Made by a program: the position numbers and the translations under genes. This document shows positions 42,490 to 51,543 of a DNA stretch of 64,000 nucleotides, piece by piece. Within the stretch, counting starts at the first letter, position 1, and each line of letters begins with the position of its first letter. The notes below the pieces were generated by a model that worked only from the letters and a program-made list of their open reading frames with translations, was not told where the DNA came from and searched no databases. This DNA comes from Erythrobacter fulvus (GTDB lineage Bacteria; Pseudomonadota; Alphaproteobacteria; Sphingomonadales; Sphingomonadaceae), in contig NZ_JAQQXQ010000005.1 of NCBI RefSeq assembly GCF_028595285.1, positions 124,001-188,000 of the forward strand, in the 5' to 3' direction.

Positions 42490-43572
42490 TTACAGCTTCC
42501 CGTCCGCGGCCAGTTGCATGAAGGTGGGATCGAAGCGCAGCGTGATGTTGTTCGTGTCGCCCAGCGTCTTGCCGCCCGGGAACTCCATCCCTACCGCATC
42601 GGCCGAGCGTGCGCCCTGACCGAACAGGCCCTGCGCAAAACTGAAATCTCGCACCCGTGTCATGGTGGTGACGAGATCGGGTGAAGCCATCGCCGTCACC
42701 GCTGTCTTGGGATCGGTGTAGAGATAGGTGGTGGCAAGCTGGCCCTCGAAGGCTTGCGCATCGGTTCCTGCAAGCTTCGCCATCGCCGCGCGCGCAGCTG
42801 CTCCCTCGGCATCGTCCTTCGCCATGATCGCCATGGTTTCGTACCAGATGCCCGCCAGCGCCTTGCCCAGGTCGGGGTTGGCCTTGAGCGTAGCGGTGTC
42901 GACCACCAGCAGATCGAGAATCTCACCCGGAATATCGGCAGAACTGAACACTGCCGTGGTGCCGGGCACACCTTTCATTGTGGTGACCTGCGGGTTCCAC
43001 GCCACGGCGGCGGTGATCTGCGGTGATGCGAAGGCGCTGGCGATGTCGGCATCCGAGGTGTTGACCGTCTTCACGTCGGTCAGCTTCATGCCGTTTGTCT
43101 CGAGCGCGCGGGCCAGCAGGTAATGCGACACCGACAGCTCGACCAGATAGACCTCGCGCCCCTTGATCGCCGCGACATTGCTGTCGCCTTTCAGCAGCAC
43201 CGCGTCATTGCCGTTGGAATAATCACCGAGGATGATCGCGCTGGTATCCTTGCCGCCCGCAGCGGGAATGGTCAGCGCGTCCATATTGGCAACCGTCACC
43301 CCGTCGAGTTTGCCCGCAGTGTATTGGTTGACCGACTCGACGTAGTCGTTGACCTGCACGAAGTTGATTTCGAGCCCGTATTTGTCGGCCCATTTCTTCA
43401 CGATGCCGGTCTGCTGGGCATAGGGCCACGGCATCCACCCGGCATAGATCGACCAGCCGATGTTGAAGCTGGTGCGCGGCTCCGCCGGTTCCTCGCTGCC
43501 CGAGCAACCCGCCACCGCCAGTGCACATGCAAGTAGGAGAAAACGTGCCGCGCGGCGAAGCTGGTGGAGCAT
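42490..43572 (-). CDS. ABC transporter substrate-binding lipoprotein (urea-carboxylase region type)
   Basis: A 360-residue lipoprotein with a lipobox LAVAGC after a hydrophobic signal. The mature part has SFNIGWSIYAGWMPWPYAQQTGIVKKWADKYGLEI and NDYVESVNQYTAGKLDGVTVANMDAL, typical of the NMT1/taurine-type fold and of the periplasmic proteins found beside urea carboxylase. It captures the substrate for the permease-ATPase pair. The ATG at 43572 follows AAAGGA; an upstream ATG at 43626 would give a poor signal peptide. It is the first gene of the operon, whose control region carries the second NikR-like operator. Confidence 0.92.
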   Translation of the reverse strand: MLHQLRRAARFLLLACALAVAGCSGSEEPAEPRTSFNIGWSIYAGWMPWPYAQQTGIVKKWADKYGLEINFVQVNDYVESVNQYTAGKLDGVTVANMDALTIPAAGGKDTSAIILGDYSNGNDAVLLKGDSNVAAIKGREVYLVELSVSHYLLARALETNGMKLTDVKTVNTSDADIASAFASPQITAAVAWNPQVTTMKGVPGTTAVFSSADIPGEILDLLVVDTATLKANPDLGKALAGIWYETMAIMAKDDAEGAAARAAMAKLAGTDAQAFEGQLATTYLYTDPKTAVTAMASPDLVTTMTRVRDFSFAQGLFGQGARSADAVGMEFPGGKTLGDTNNITLRFDPTFMQLAADGKL

Positions 43573-43603
43573 GATTCGGATTCCTTTCGCCAGCGCAGCA
43601 TCA

Positions 43604-43629
43604 CCCCATCGCCGGGGTTTGTCCATGGG
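43604..43629 (-). other. Stem-loop in the leader of the transporter operon
   Basis: CCCCAT and ATGGGG pair around a 14-nt loop between the operator and the start of the binding-protein gene. An alternative CCCC/GGGG pairing is also possible. I could not match it to any of the guanidine riboswitch classes; it may simply shape the leader RNA. Confidence 0.3.
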
Positions 43630-43632
43630 GAA

Positions 43633-43658
43633 TTATTACGATTGCGAACAAATGTAAT
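43633..43658. promoter_or_regulatory. NikR-like operator: TATTAC-N14-GTAATA, second copy
   Basis: TATTAC at 43633-43638 and GTAATA at 43653-43658, identical in arms and spacing to the site beside the NikR-like gene. It lies between the divergent transporter operon (start 43572) and the beta-propeller lipoprotein gene (start 43722), about 60 bp from each. It could control both directions. Confidence 0.72.
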
Positions 43659-43721
43659 ATGCCTATCCTTGGTTCCACGCTGGACGTGTTTTGTTTCCGG
43701 CGGCTCATGGAAAGGATTGCG

Positions 43722-44684
43722 ATGGCCCGAATTCCGGCAGCACGCCCCCTCCCGATCATCATGGCTTCGGCCCTGCTCGCCGCTTGCGCCGCGGAAGAGC
43801 CGCCGCCGCCTGCCGAGGGCCCCGCGCCCGATCTTGTCGAGAAGGCATTGCAGGTACCGGGCTTTGCCGACTTCCTTGCGGTCGATGGTGATGCCGTCTG
43901 GGTCACCAATGATGGCCGGGTGGAGAAGTGGTCGACCACCGAAAAACTCGCTAGCTTTGATGTCCCGCGTCCCTGCGGAACAATGGCGATTGCCGAAGGC
44001 TCGCTGTGGGTCGCCAATTGCAAGGGCGCCGAACTTTACCGCATCAATCTGGGCACCGCGACGCTCGAAGCCAAGGTCCCCACCGGCCTTGCCAACCCCA
44101 AGGGTGAAACCAATGTGGTCGCGGGCGCAGGCTCCGTCTGGGTGGCAAGCGATCCTGCCGGTGCCGTCGCGCGGATCGATCCGGCCACCAACGCGGTGAT
44201 CGCGACCATCCCGGTCGCGGCCGAGACGTGGTACCTTGCCTTCGGCTTCGACGCGATCTGGGCTGTGTCGAGCGAGGGCAAGCTGCTGCAGAAGATCGAC
44301 CCTGCCACCAACACCGTGGTCGGCACTGTCGCGCTGGGCGAAACGCCGGGCTTCCTCGCAGCGGGCGAGGGCGCGGTCTGGGTGCAGGAACAGGGTGACG
44401 GCACCGTCGCCAAGGTCGATCCCGAAACGCTCGCCGTGGCCGGGCGCACCAAGGTGGGCGACAATCTGAAGTGGGGCGATATCGACACCGGAGGCGGTGC
44501 AGTGTGGCTGCGCACCACCGATGATCAGACCATGGTGGTGATCGATCCCGAAAGCGGAGCGATTCGCGCGCGACTCGGCGAGGCTGTGGGCAGCGGCGCG
44601 CTGCGCTGGACCCCCGCAGGCGTATGGACATCGGCGCATGACAACCAGACGCTATCGTGGTGGAGCGCCCCCGTGGCAAAGTGA
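43722..44684 (+). CDS. Beta-propeller lipoprotein, virginiamycin B lyase-like
   Basis: A 320-residue lipoprotein with lipobox LLAAC. The mature part consists of repeated strands of the pattern VWV..DG.V.RIDP.T..V..TIPV, giving six or seven blades of a YVTN/Vgb-type propeller. Despite the resemblance, the catalytic residues of virginiamycin B lyase are not evident, so enzyme activity is doubtful. It is divergent from the carboxylase-linked transporter operon and shares the operator between them, which suggests co-regulation. It may act as a periplasmic binding or scaffold protein for the same substrate. The ATG at 43722 follows AAAGGATTGCG. Confidence 0.78.
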   Translation: MARIPAARPLPIIMASALLAACAAEEPPPPAEGPAPDLVEKALQVPGFADFLAVDGDAVWVTNDGRVEKWSTTEKLASFDVPRPCGTMAIAEGSLWVANCKGAELYRINLGTATLEAKVPTGLANPKGETNVVAGAGSVWVASDPAGAVARIDPATNAVIATIPVAAETWYLAFGFDAIWAVSSEGKLLQKIDPATNTVVGTVALGETPGFLAAGEGAVWVQEQGDGTVAKVDPETLAVAGRTKVGDNLKWGDIDTGGGAVWLRTTDDQTMVVIDPESGAIRARLGEAVGSGALRWTPAGVWTSAHDNQTLSWWSAPVAK

Positions 44685-44920
44685 AACGTTTTTAAAGATT
44701 GACGCCTGCCCCGTCATAGGTGACGCTACGTCAATTCCGATTCCGTCAGGCGGCACGACGGATATCGGAAGGGGTTGGTTGTCACACAGCGATCAGCTCA
44801 CCTCTCCATTTGTAGAGCAATCCGCGGACGGGATCATCCGCCGGGTTATCGCACAGGGGACGCGATAGAAGCCCCCGCCGATATGCCCGCTTGTCCCGAT
44901 TCCGATTGGGGGAGGGTGCA

Positions 44921-45976
44921 ATGCAGGTGCATACGGGGATCGTCAGGACGGATCCGAACAGCTGGATCGGCTGCCTGACCTATCAAAGCCGCGCAGTTTC
45001 GCGGCCTTCGGAAAGCGAACTCGAACAACTCGTCGCCAAGGCACGTCGGCGCAACCGCAGTCTCGGCGTGACAGGCATGCTGCTTTATGAAAACGGGCGC
45101 TTCCTCCAGACGCTCGAAGGCCCGCCCGACGGGCTGCGCAAGGTGTGGGCCTCGATCCGCGCCGACGAACGCCACCGCGATATCGAGGTGCTGACCGAAC
45201 ACATGGTCTCCAGCCGTCTGTTTTCGGACTGGGACTTGCTGCTTTACAGCCACGAGGAGAACAAGAGCCGGCGCCACCGGCCGAGCGATCTCGCCCCGCA
45301 TGCGCTGGCGCATTATGTGCCGGGCATGGCGCAATTGGCGCTCGATGGTGACGACACCCGCATCAATGCGCGGCTTGCGAGCATCGCCGAACAGGGCTGG
45401 AGCGCGGACGACATTGTCTCTCACCTGATAGAGCCGGTAGCGCGGGCGATGGGTGATGCCTGGCTGACGGACAGGTGCAGCGAATTCGATCTGACCGTGG
45501 GGCTCAGCATGCTGCAACTCGCTGGCCACGCGGTGCGCACTTATGCCGGAGCGGCCAATCTCAGGCGCAGCCGCTATTCCGTCCTGCTGGCGACGGCTCC
45601 CGGGGAACCGCACATGCTGGGGACCGCGCTGCTCGCCGATCAGTTCACCGACGCCGGATGGCAGGTGGAAATGGCGTTCCCCGGCAGCAAGGAAGCGCTG
45701 GCCAACCAGATCGCCGGACAGGGGCACGATGCCGTCGACATTGCACTGTCCGACGCTCTTCCGCGACAGCGCGCGCTGGCCAAGCTGCGCGAAACGGTGG
45801 AGGCGAGCCGCAAGGCGTCGCCGGGGCATCTGGTGGTGGTTTCAGTCGGTGGGCGGATGTTCGCCGAGGCGACCGCAAGTGCGGCCAGTGTCGGCGCGGA
45901 TCATGCGCGGCGATGCGTTGCCGGAACCAGCGTGCGGCTTGCCCAGCTGATCCGGCAGGGACGCACGCTGCAATAG
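44921..45976 (+). CDS. BLUF blue-light receptor with SCHIC/B12-binding-like domain, AppA type
   Basis: A 351-residue photoreceptor. The N-terminal BLUF domain (about 12-110) has the flavin-contacting Tyr21, Asn45 and Gln63 and also Trp104, at the same residue numbers as in AppA of Rhodobacter. Position 106 is Leu where AppA has Met. LTYQSRA, GVTGMLLYENGRFLQTLEG and LFSDWDLLLYS are typical. The C-terminal part (about 160-351), with LATAPGEPHMLG and a long alpha/beta segment, resembles the cobalamin/heme-binding domain of AppA, PpaA and AerR. AppA antagonises the repressor PpsR in light and oxygen control of photosynthesis genes. No photosynthesis gene is in the window. GGGGGAGGG precedes the start. 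Confidence 0.9.
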   Translation: MQVHTGIVRTDPNSWIGCLTYQSRAVSRPSESELEQLVAKARRRNRSLGVTGMLLYENGRFLQTLEGPPDGLRKVWASIRADERHRDIEVLTEHMVSSRLFSDWDLLLYSHEENKSRRHRPSDLAPHALAHYVPGMAQLALDGDDTRINARLASIAEQGWSADDIVSHLIEPVARAMGDAWLTDRCSEFDLTVGLSMLQLAGHAVRTYAGAANLRRSRYSVLLATAPGEPHMLGTALLADQFTDAGWQVEMAFPGSKEALANQIAGQGHDAVDIALSDALPRQRALAKLRETVEASRKASPGHLVVVSVGGRMFAEATASAASVGADHARRCVAGTSVRLAQLIRQGRTLQ

Positions 45977-45982
45977 AGCCGC

Positions 45983-46375
45983 CTAAACGAGGCCGAGCCG
46001 CTCCAGCTTCATCGCAAGCTTGCCGGGCAGGGCATCGCCGATGTCCTCGCCCTCGGCAACGTCCTTCGGCGCCTTGTCCTCGGTCAGGTAGCGCCAGCCC
46101 TGGTGCGCGCGTTTGGGCTGGGTGTGGACGCGGACGAGTTCGGGCGCGAGGCAGATGTCCCACCGCCCGTCCTCGGTCTTGGCAAAGCCAGTGATCGTCG
46201 ATCGCGCGACGATTGCATGGTTGATGATCCAGTAGAGCGAACCGCCGACGCATTCCTCGTGCCGGGTCGGGCGGTTGCGGGTGGTCAGCCGGATCTCGCC
46301 GCGACCGCGATACCATCCGGCAAGCTGGTCATAGCTTTTCGCCCCGAAGGCGATCTTGGTCAGGTGAAGAGGCAT
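45983..46375 (-). CDS. DUF1489 family protein
   Basis: A 130-residue protein beginning MPLHLTKIAFGAKS, with the DUF1489 pattern: RNRPTRHEECVGGSLYWIINHAIVARSTI in the middle and RAHQGWRYL towards the end. Soluble, no signal. DUF1489 proteins are almost confined to alphaproteobacteria and have no known biochemical role. Some place near translation or tRNA genes, but this cannot be argued here. Convergent with the photoreceptor gene, with 6 bp between the stops. Confidence 0.85.
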   Translation of the reverse strand: MPLHLTKIAFGAKSYDQLAGWYRGRGEIRLTTRNRPTRHEECVGGSLYWIINHAIVARSTITGFAKTEDGRWDICLAPELVRVHTQPKRAHQGWRYLTEDKAPKDVAEGEDIGDALPGKLAMKLERLGLV

Positions 46376-46405
46376 GACCCCAATGTGGGCCTATGCCGCG
46401 CCCGA

Positions 46406-47164
46406 TCAAGCGATAGAAAGGCCCCCGTCCACAATGAAGGGCGCACCCGTGGCAAACTTGCTCTCGTCGCTGGCGAGATAGACCACCAGATGCGCGATAT
46501 CATCGACCTCGCCCATCCGGCCGATGGGCTGCGCCACCGAGAACGCCGCACGGGTTGCGTCCGGATCAGGCGTGCCGGCGATCACGCTTTCAACATTGGG
46601 GGTGAGGATTGTGCCGGGCTGCACCGAATTCACCCGGATGCCGTTCTGTTCGCGCGCGCACCACAGCGCGATCGACTTGGTCAGCATTGCCACTGCTGCC
46701 TTGGCGCTGTTGTAGGCGGCAAGATCGGGCGAAGGCTTGTTGCCCGCGGCGGACGAGAAATTGACGATCGAGCCGCCGCCGCCCTTCGCCATCAGCGGGA
46801 TTGCCGCCTTGCAGCCCATGAAGATCGAATCGACATCGACCGTGTAGCAGCGTCGGAAATCCTCCGGCGAAATGTCCATGACCGATCCGAACACGGTGAT
46901 CGCAGCGTTGTTCACCAGCACGTCGAGCCGTCCATGCGCGGTCTCAACCTCGGCGATAACCTCCTGCCAGCGCGCCCAGTCGGTGACGTCCTGATGCAGG
47001 AAGCCGCAGCCCAGTTCTGTCGCCGTGGTGCGGCCCGCAGTCTCGTCGATATCGGTGATGACGACATTTGCGCCTTCGGCCAGCAGCGCCCGCGCCGATG
47101 CCTTGCCCAGACCCATCGCGCCGCCCGTTAGCAGCACCACCTTGCCCGAAACCCGTCCTGCCAT
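46406..47164 (-). CDS. Short-chain dehydrogenase/reductase
   Basis: A 252-residue classical SDR. The cofactor motif is TGGAMGLGKASA, followed by the acidic DID, which favours NAD. VNNAAITVFG and the catalytic Ser-Tyr-Lys set (NFSSAAGN, then YNSAK) complete the active site. PG..TP appears as PGTILTP. Length is typical. The substrate could be a secondary alcohol or ketone and is not readable from context. It is preceded by mgtE on the same strand but with a separate 34-bp gap and no obvious functional link. Confidence 0.9.
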   Translation of the reverse strand: MAGRVSGKVVLLTGGAMGLGKASARALLAEGANVVITDIDETAGRTTATELGCGFLHQDVTDWARWQEVIAEVETAHGRLDVLVNNAAITVFGSVMDISPEDFRRCYTVDVDSIFMGCKAAIPLMAKGGGGSIVNFSSAAGNKPSPDLAAYNSAKAAVAMLTKSIALWCAREQNGIRVNSVQPGTILTPNVESVIAGTPDPDATRAAFSVAQPIGRMGEVDDIAHLVVYLASDESKFATGAPFIVDGGLSIA

Positions 47165-47198
47165 TTCACTCTCCCCGATTGTCTCTCGGGCAGAAGGG

Positions 47199-48647
47199 TT
47201 AGAGCGGGGCGAGGCCGGCTGCTACTGCCAAACCTAGGAAGGCGAAGAAGCCCATCGAATCGGTGATCATCGTCACGAAGACGGAAGATGCCACCGCCGG
47301 ATCCTGATCGAGCCTTTCGAAAATCACCGGCACCAGCACGCCGGCAAGGCCTGCAATGCCGATATTGATTACCATCGCCAGCGCAATCACGATTCCCATC
47401 ATCGGGCTGAACAAGACGCCTGCGGCAATCCCGATCAGCACCGCGATTGTGCCGCCATTCAGCAGCGCGACGCGGAATTCGCGCCACAGAATGCGCCGCG
47501 TGTTGGCGCGGGTCAGCTGATTGGTTGCAATCGCGCGCACCGCCACAGCCATGGTCTGCGTGCCTGCATTGCCGCCGATGCTGGCGACGATCGGCATAAG
47601 CACGGCGAGCGCCACCAGCTGCTCGATCGCCGCGCCGAACAGCGCGATGATGCTGGATGCGACCACCGCCGTGCCGAGGTTGGCGACCAGCCAGCGCACG
47701 CGGGCGGTGTAAGCTTCGCGGATCGGCTCGTTGATGTCGCCGTCGCCCGCGCCCGACATCAGCAGCGCGTCCTCGCCGGCCTCTTCCGAGATGATGTGCA
47801 CCACGTCATCGACCGTCATCTGGCCGACCAGCCGTCCGCTCTCGTCCACCACCGCAGCCGAGATCAGCGCGTATTTCTGGAACATCAGCGCGACTTCTTC
47901 CTGATCCATCGTCACGGGAATCAGGGTCTGGTCGCGCTTCATCAGGTCGGTCAGACGCACGCTGCGCGGCGTGGTGAGGATCCAGTTCAGCGCGCAGGTG
48001 CCCACCGGATGGTGGCCTTCGTCGATGATGAAGACTTCGAAGAAATCATGCTCCAGATCGCCTTCCTCGCGCAGGAAGTCGATCAGGTCGCCCACCGTCA
48101 TGTGTTCCGGCACCGCGACGAAATCGCGGCTCATCAGGCGTCCGGCGGTTTCTTCCGGATAGGAGAGCGCGCTGGAAACGGCGGCGCGGGTTTCGGGCTC
48201 CAGCTCGGCGATGATCGCGCGCTGGTCTGCCTCGTCGAGATCTTCGATCAGCTGCACCGCATCGTCGGTGTCGAGCTGTTCGGCAATGGTCGCCACTGCC
48301 TGCGCGGGCAGGGCCTCCATCAGGTCTTCGCGGACGTAATCGTTGAGTTCGGCGATCACGTCGCTGGTCATCAGGTCGGTGATCGCTGCCGCCAGCTCGG
48401 CGCGCTCGGACCGGTCGAGCAGTTCGATCAGGTCTGCGATGTCGGCCGCGTGGAGCGGTTCGACCAGATCATAGACCGCGCCCTTGTCGCCCGCTTCAAG
48501 AGCGAGATGCACGGCGCTGACGAAGGAGGGTTTGAGCCGGTTTTCCTCGTCGTGGCGTTCATCGTCGACCCGGTCGTCCGGGCGCACCTCGACCTCGCCT
48601 GCCTCGGCGATCAGCAGATCGTCTTCGGTGATGCGATCATCGGCCAT
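47199..48647 (-). CDS. mgtE: Magnesium transporter MgtE
   Basis: A 482-residue transporter. The acidic N-terminal domain (about residues 40-150) has the repeated LHAADIADLIELLD and QLIEDLDEADQRAIIAEL helices of MgtE_N. Two CBS domains follow (MSRDFVAVPEHMTVGDLIDFL..., then VDDVVHIISEEA). Five membrane segments end the protein, with the conserved GGNAGTQ motif. MgtE is a gated Mg2+ channel whose cytosolic domain senses Mg2+. I chose the ATG at 48647, although no strong ribosome site precedes it. It is divergent from the cyclophilin gene, sharing a 103-bp promoter region. Confidence 0.93.
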   Translation of the reverse strand: MADDRITEDDLLIAEAGEVEVRPDDRVDDERHDEENRLKPSFVSAVHLALEAGDKGAVYDLVEPLHAADIADLIELLDRSERAELAAAITDLMTSDVIAELNDYVREDLMEALPAQAVATIAEQLDTDDAVQLIEDLDEADQRAIIAELEPETRAAVSSALSYPEETAGRLMSRDFVAVPEHMTVGDLIDFLREEGDLEHDFFEVFIIDEGHHPVGTCALNWILTTPRSVRLTDLMKRDQTLIPVTMDQEEVALMFQKYALISAAVVDESGRLVGQMTVDDVVHIISEEAGEDALLMSGAGDGDINEPIREAYTARVRWLVANLGTAVVASSIIALFGAAIEQLVALAVLMPIVASIGGNAGTQTMAVAVRAIATNQLTRANTRRILWREFRVALLNGGTIAVLIGIAAGVLFSPMMGIVIALAMVINIGIAGLAGVLVPVIFERLDQDPAVASSVFVTMITDSMGFFAFLGLAVAAGLAPL

Positions 48648-48691
48648 TGGGAGGCGTTTACGGAGCGACCTATGAAAAGCAAGGGAAGAGG

Positions 48692-48719
48692 GTGACAGTC
48701 CCGCGCCGAACGCTATAGA
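48692..48719 (+). promoter_or_regulatory. Candidate promoter of the cyclophilin gene
   Basis: GTGACA at 48692-48697 and TATAGA at 48714-48719 with 16 bp between them, 32 bp upstream of the ATG. AGGAG follows in the leader as the ribosome site. Confidence 0.4.
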
Positions 48720-48750
48720 ACCGCGCAAATTCTTTCAGGAGACAGATGAA

Positions 48751-49212
48751 ATGGCCGATACGCTGACTTTCACCCTCGACACCGGCGACGGCGAGCCCAA
48801 GGATGTCGTGATCAAGCTGCGCCCCGATCTGGCCCCTGGCCACGTCGCACGCATCACCGAGCTGGCGCAGGAAGGCTTCTACGACGGCGTAGTGTTCCAC
48901 CGCGTCATTTCGGGCTTCATGGCACAGGGTGGCGATCCGACCGGCACCGGCATGGGCGGCAGTGACAAGCCCGATCTCAAGGCCGAATTCAACGCCGAAC
49001 CCCACGTGCGCGGCACTTGCTCTATGGCGCGTGCACAAAACCCCGACAGCGCCAATTCGCAGTTCTTCATCTGCTTTGAGGACGCCCGGTTCCTCGACAA
49101 GCAATACACCGTGTGGGGGCAGGTCGAAAGCGGCATGGAACACGTCGACGCGCTGCCCAAGGGTGAACCGCCGCGTGCGCCGGGCAAGATCGTCAAGGCG
49201 ACGGTCGCCTGA
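48751..49212 (+). CDS. Peptidyl-prolyl cis-trans isomerase, cyclophilin type
   Basis: A 153-residue cytosolic cyclophilin. The motifs VVFHRVISGFMAQGGDPTGTGMGG and FFICFEDARFLDKQYTVWG hold the active-site Arg, Phe and Gln residues. It speeds proline isomerisation during protein folding. No signal peptide is present, so it matches the cytosolic PpiB class rather than periplasmic PpiA. A good AGGAGACAG ribosome site precedes the ATG. It is followed after 19 bp by a lipase gene in the same direction. Confidence 0.93.
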   Translation: MADTLTFTLDTGDGEPKDVVIKLRPDLAPGHVARITELAQEGFYDGVVFHRVISGFMAQGGDPTGTGMGGSDKPDLKAEFNAEPHVRGTCSMARAQNPDSANSQFFICFEDARFLDKQYTVWGQVESGMEHVDALPKGEPPRAPGKIVKATVA

Positions 49213-49231
49213 TCTTTCGACGGTTGATCGG

Positions 49232-50158
49232 GTGACGCCGCGCCTTCTTGCCCCCGCGCTGTTGCTGGCTCTGACGGCCTGCGTCACCTATCCCGATATC
49301 TCGCAATCGCGCAGCCCGTGCCGGATGGAGCCGGGCGGGTGGTGCCCGTTTGTGCGCGAAGCGGCGGTGGAGGCGTGGCCCTACGCGGTCGCCGCGACCA
49401 ATGCCTATACCGGCGACGACGATGTGTTCGTTGATGACGGACCACTGCTCGAACAGCTCGAGCGGCTGCCGATCGCCGAGGAGGACGCGAAGAAAGGCTT
49501 TGGCTACGAATTGTTCGCGCAATATGCTCCGGGCAGCGATGGTGATCCCAACCGCCGGCCGACCGCCCGCATCATGGCGTTCCGCGGCACCGATTTCGAC
49601 GGCTTCACCGATATCTTCTACGGCAGTTTGCGTAGCGACCAGATCGAGATCGCACTGAGATATTTCGATTTAGAGCGCGCGCGCTGGGGCAGCGATCCGC
49701 AATGGATCGTGACCGGCCATTCGCTGGGCGGCGCGTTGGCGACCGAGGTTTCGATCCGGTACCCCAAAGTGCGCGCCTACATGTTCAACACCTCGCCCTT
49801 TTATGGCGGCGACGGGATGACGAACGACGTGCAGCGCACCGTCTTCAATGAAAGGGGCGAGGTGCTGCGCCGCTTTGCCCGGTTCGACATCGATCCGGCG
49901 GCGGATGTGTTCACCGTCAATTGCGGGCCGCAGAACGGGCAGTTCACCAAGCATAAGGTCAGGCCGCTGGCCGACTGCATCACCTGGATTGCCGCCTATG
50001 GCAGCGATGATGCGCTGGCGGTGGTAAAAGCCAACGCGGTGCCGAAGCCCATGGTTGAATGCGGCCCCGAGCAAAAGGCGCATCCGGGACGCGCGACCCG
50101 CCCGCTGGTGCCTTGCGTCCATCAGGGACGGCGCGAGGCTGAAAAGTCGCGCGATTGA
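49232..50158 (+). CDS. Lipoprotein of the class 3 lipase family
   Basis: A 308-residue exported protein with lipobox LALTAC. The class 3 lipase core contains [21 protein letters not shown] and the nucleophile elbow [21 protein letters not shown]. After the elbow, the region carrying the Asp and His of a triad is present but not resolved by eye. It is probably anchored in the outer membrane and acts on lipids or esters. GTG at 49232 is the likely start. The stop overlaps a TTG from which miaB could start, so some coupling is possible. Confidence 0.82.
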   Translation: MTPRLLAPALLLALTACVTYPDISQSRSPCRMEPGGWCPFVREAAVEAWPYAVAATNAYTGDDDVFVDDGPLLEQLERLPIAEEDAKKGFGYELFAQYAPGSDGDPNRRPTARIMAFRGTDFDGFTDIFYGSLRSDQIEIALRYFDLERARWGSDPQWIVTGHSLGGALATEVSIRYPKVRAYMFNTSPFYGGDGMTNDVQRTVFNERGEVLRRFARFDIDPAADVFTVNCGPQNGQFTKHKVRPLADCITWIAAYGSDDALAVVKANAVPKPMVECGPEQKAHPGRATRPLVPCVHQGRREAEKSRD

Positions 50159-50178
50159 ACCCTGGCTCCAACGGCGCT

Positions 50179-51543
50179 ATGGGCGCAGCCCTCATGAAAC
50201 CGCAAACTCCTCCGCAGACCTACCGGGTCAAGAGCTTCGGCTGCCAGATGAACGTCTATGACGGCGAGCGCATGGGCGAACTGCTGGCCGAGCGCGGCAT
50301 CAACCCCGCCGCCGAGGGCGAGGAGGCCGATCTCGTCATCCTCAACACCTGCCACATCCGTGAAAAGGCCGCGGAAAAGGTCTATTCGGATATCGGTCGG
50401 TTGGTGAAGGCTGGCGAGGAAGCGGGCAGGGCGCCGCTGATCGCGGTCGCCGGCTGCGTCGCACAGGCCGAGGGCGAGGAGATCATGGCGCGCGCGCCTG
50501 CGGTTTCCATCGTGGTCGGCCCGCAGGCCTATCACCGCCTGCCCGAGATGCTCGACAAGGCGACGAAGGGCGAGCGTGCGACCGACACCGACATGCCGGC
50601 AATCGCCAAGTTCGACGCGCTTCCGGCCCGCCGCAAGCGTGGCCCCAGCGCCTTCCTCACCGTGCAGGAAGGCTGCGACAAGTTCTGCACCTATTGCGTG
50701 GTACCCTATACCCGCGGCGCGGAAATTTCGCGACCTTTCAGTCACCTCGTTGCCGAATCGCACAAGCTGGTTGAAGCGGGCGCGAGGGAGATCACGTTGC
50801 TTGGCCAGAACGTCAACGCCTGGGCTGGCGAGGACGAGAAGGGCCGGCCCACGGGTCTGGGCGGACTGATCCGCACGCTCGCCAAAATCGACGGGCTCGA
50901 GCGCATTCGCTACACCACAAGTCACCCCAACGACATGGATGATGACCTGATCGCCGCACATGGCGAGGTGGCGAAGCTGATGCCCTATCTGCACCTGCCC
51001 GTGCAGGCGGGGAATGACCGCATCCTGAAGGCGATGAATCGCCAGCACACCGCCGAAAGCTATCTGAAGCTGATCGAACGCTTCCGCGCCGCCCGCCCCG
51101 ATATTGCGCTATCGGGCGATTTCATCGTCGGCTTCCCGGGCGAGACCGAGGCCGAATTTCAGGACACGCTGAGCATCGTCGACGAAGTCCGCTACGCCGC
51201 CTGCTTCAGTTTCAAATACAGTCCGCGCCCCGGCACGCCTGCCGCGACGATGGACGGCCAGATCGCTCCGCAGGTTATGGACGACCGCCTACAGCGCCTT
51301 CAGGCCCGCATCGGCCACCACCAGATGGCTTTCAACGCCGCCAGCGTCGGCAAGACCTGCACCGTGCTGGTCGAACGCAAGGGCAAGCACGAGGGCCAGT
51401 GGCTCGGCAAGTCGCCCTGGCTCCAGAGCGTCTGGTTCGAAGCGCCCGCGGCCATCGGTGACATGGTCGAGGTGACGCTGGCCGAGGCGGGGCCGAACTC
51501 GCTCAGGGGGCTGGTGCGCGAGACAATCGCCTCACCCGCCTGA
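50179..51543 (+). CDS. miaB: tRNA-2-methylthio-N6-dimethylallyladenosine synthase MiaB
   Basis: A radical SAM methylthiotransferase of about 454 residues acting on adenosine-37 of tRNAs. The N-terminal MTTase domain has [14 protein letters not shown] and [16 protein letters not shown] with its three cluster cysteines. The radical SAM motif is [15 protein letters not shown]. The C-terminal TRAM domain has [17 protein letters not shown]. Several starts are possible: TTG 50155, ATG 50179 and ATG 50194. Only the last begins as most homologues do, but no ribosome site distinguishes them. In many relatives miaB precedes phoH, ybeY and corC; here the group is interrupted. Confidence 0.95.
   Translation: MGAALMKPQTPPQTYRVKSFGCQMNVYDGERMGELLAERGINPAAEGEEADLVILNTCHIREKAAEKVYSDIGRLVKAGEEAGRAPLIAVAGCVAQAEGEEIMARAPAVSIVVGPQAYHRLPEMLDKATKGERATDTDMPAIAKFDALPARRKRGPSAFLTVQEGCDKFCTYCVVPYTRGAEISRPFSHLVAESHKLVEAGAREITLLGQNVNAWAGEDEKGRPTGLGGLIRTLAKIDGLERIRYTTSHPNDMDDDLIAAHGEVAKLMPYLHLPVQAGNDRILKAMNRQHTAESYLKLIERFRAARPDIALSGDFIVGFPGETEAEFQDTLSIVDEVRYAACFSFKYSPRPGTPAATMDGQIAPQVMDDRLQRLQARIGHHQMAFNAASVGKTCTVLVERKGKHEGQWLGKSPWLQSVWFEAPAAIGDMVEVTLAEAGPNSLRGLVRETIASPA

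Noticed and set aside
43573..43660. Guanidine riboswitch upstream of the transporter operon
   Set aside because: The leader stem-loop lacks the conserved motifs I know for any guanidine riboswitch class; the NikR-like operator is the better explanation for control.
43722..44684. Virginiamycin B lyase antibiotic-resistance gene
   Set aside because: Only the propeller repeats match; catalytic residues are not evident and the genomic setting points elsewhere.
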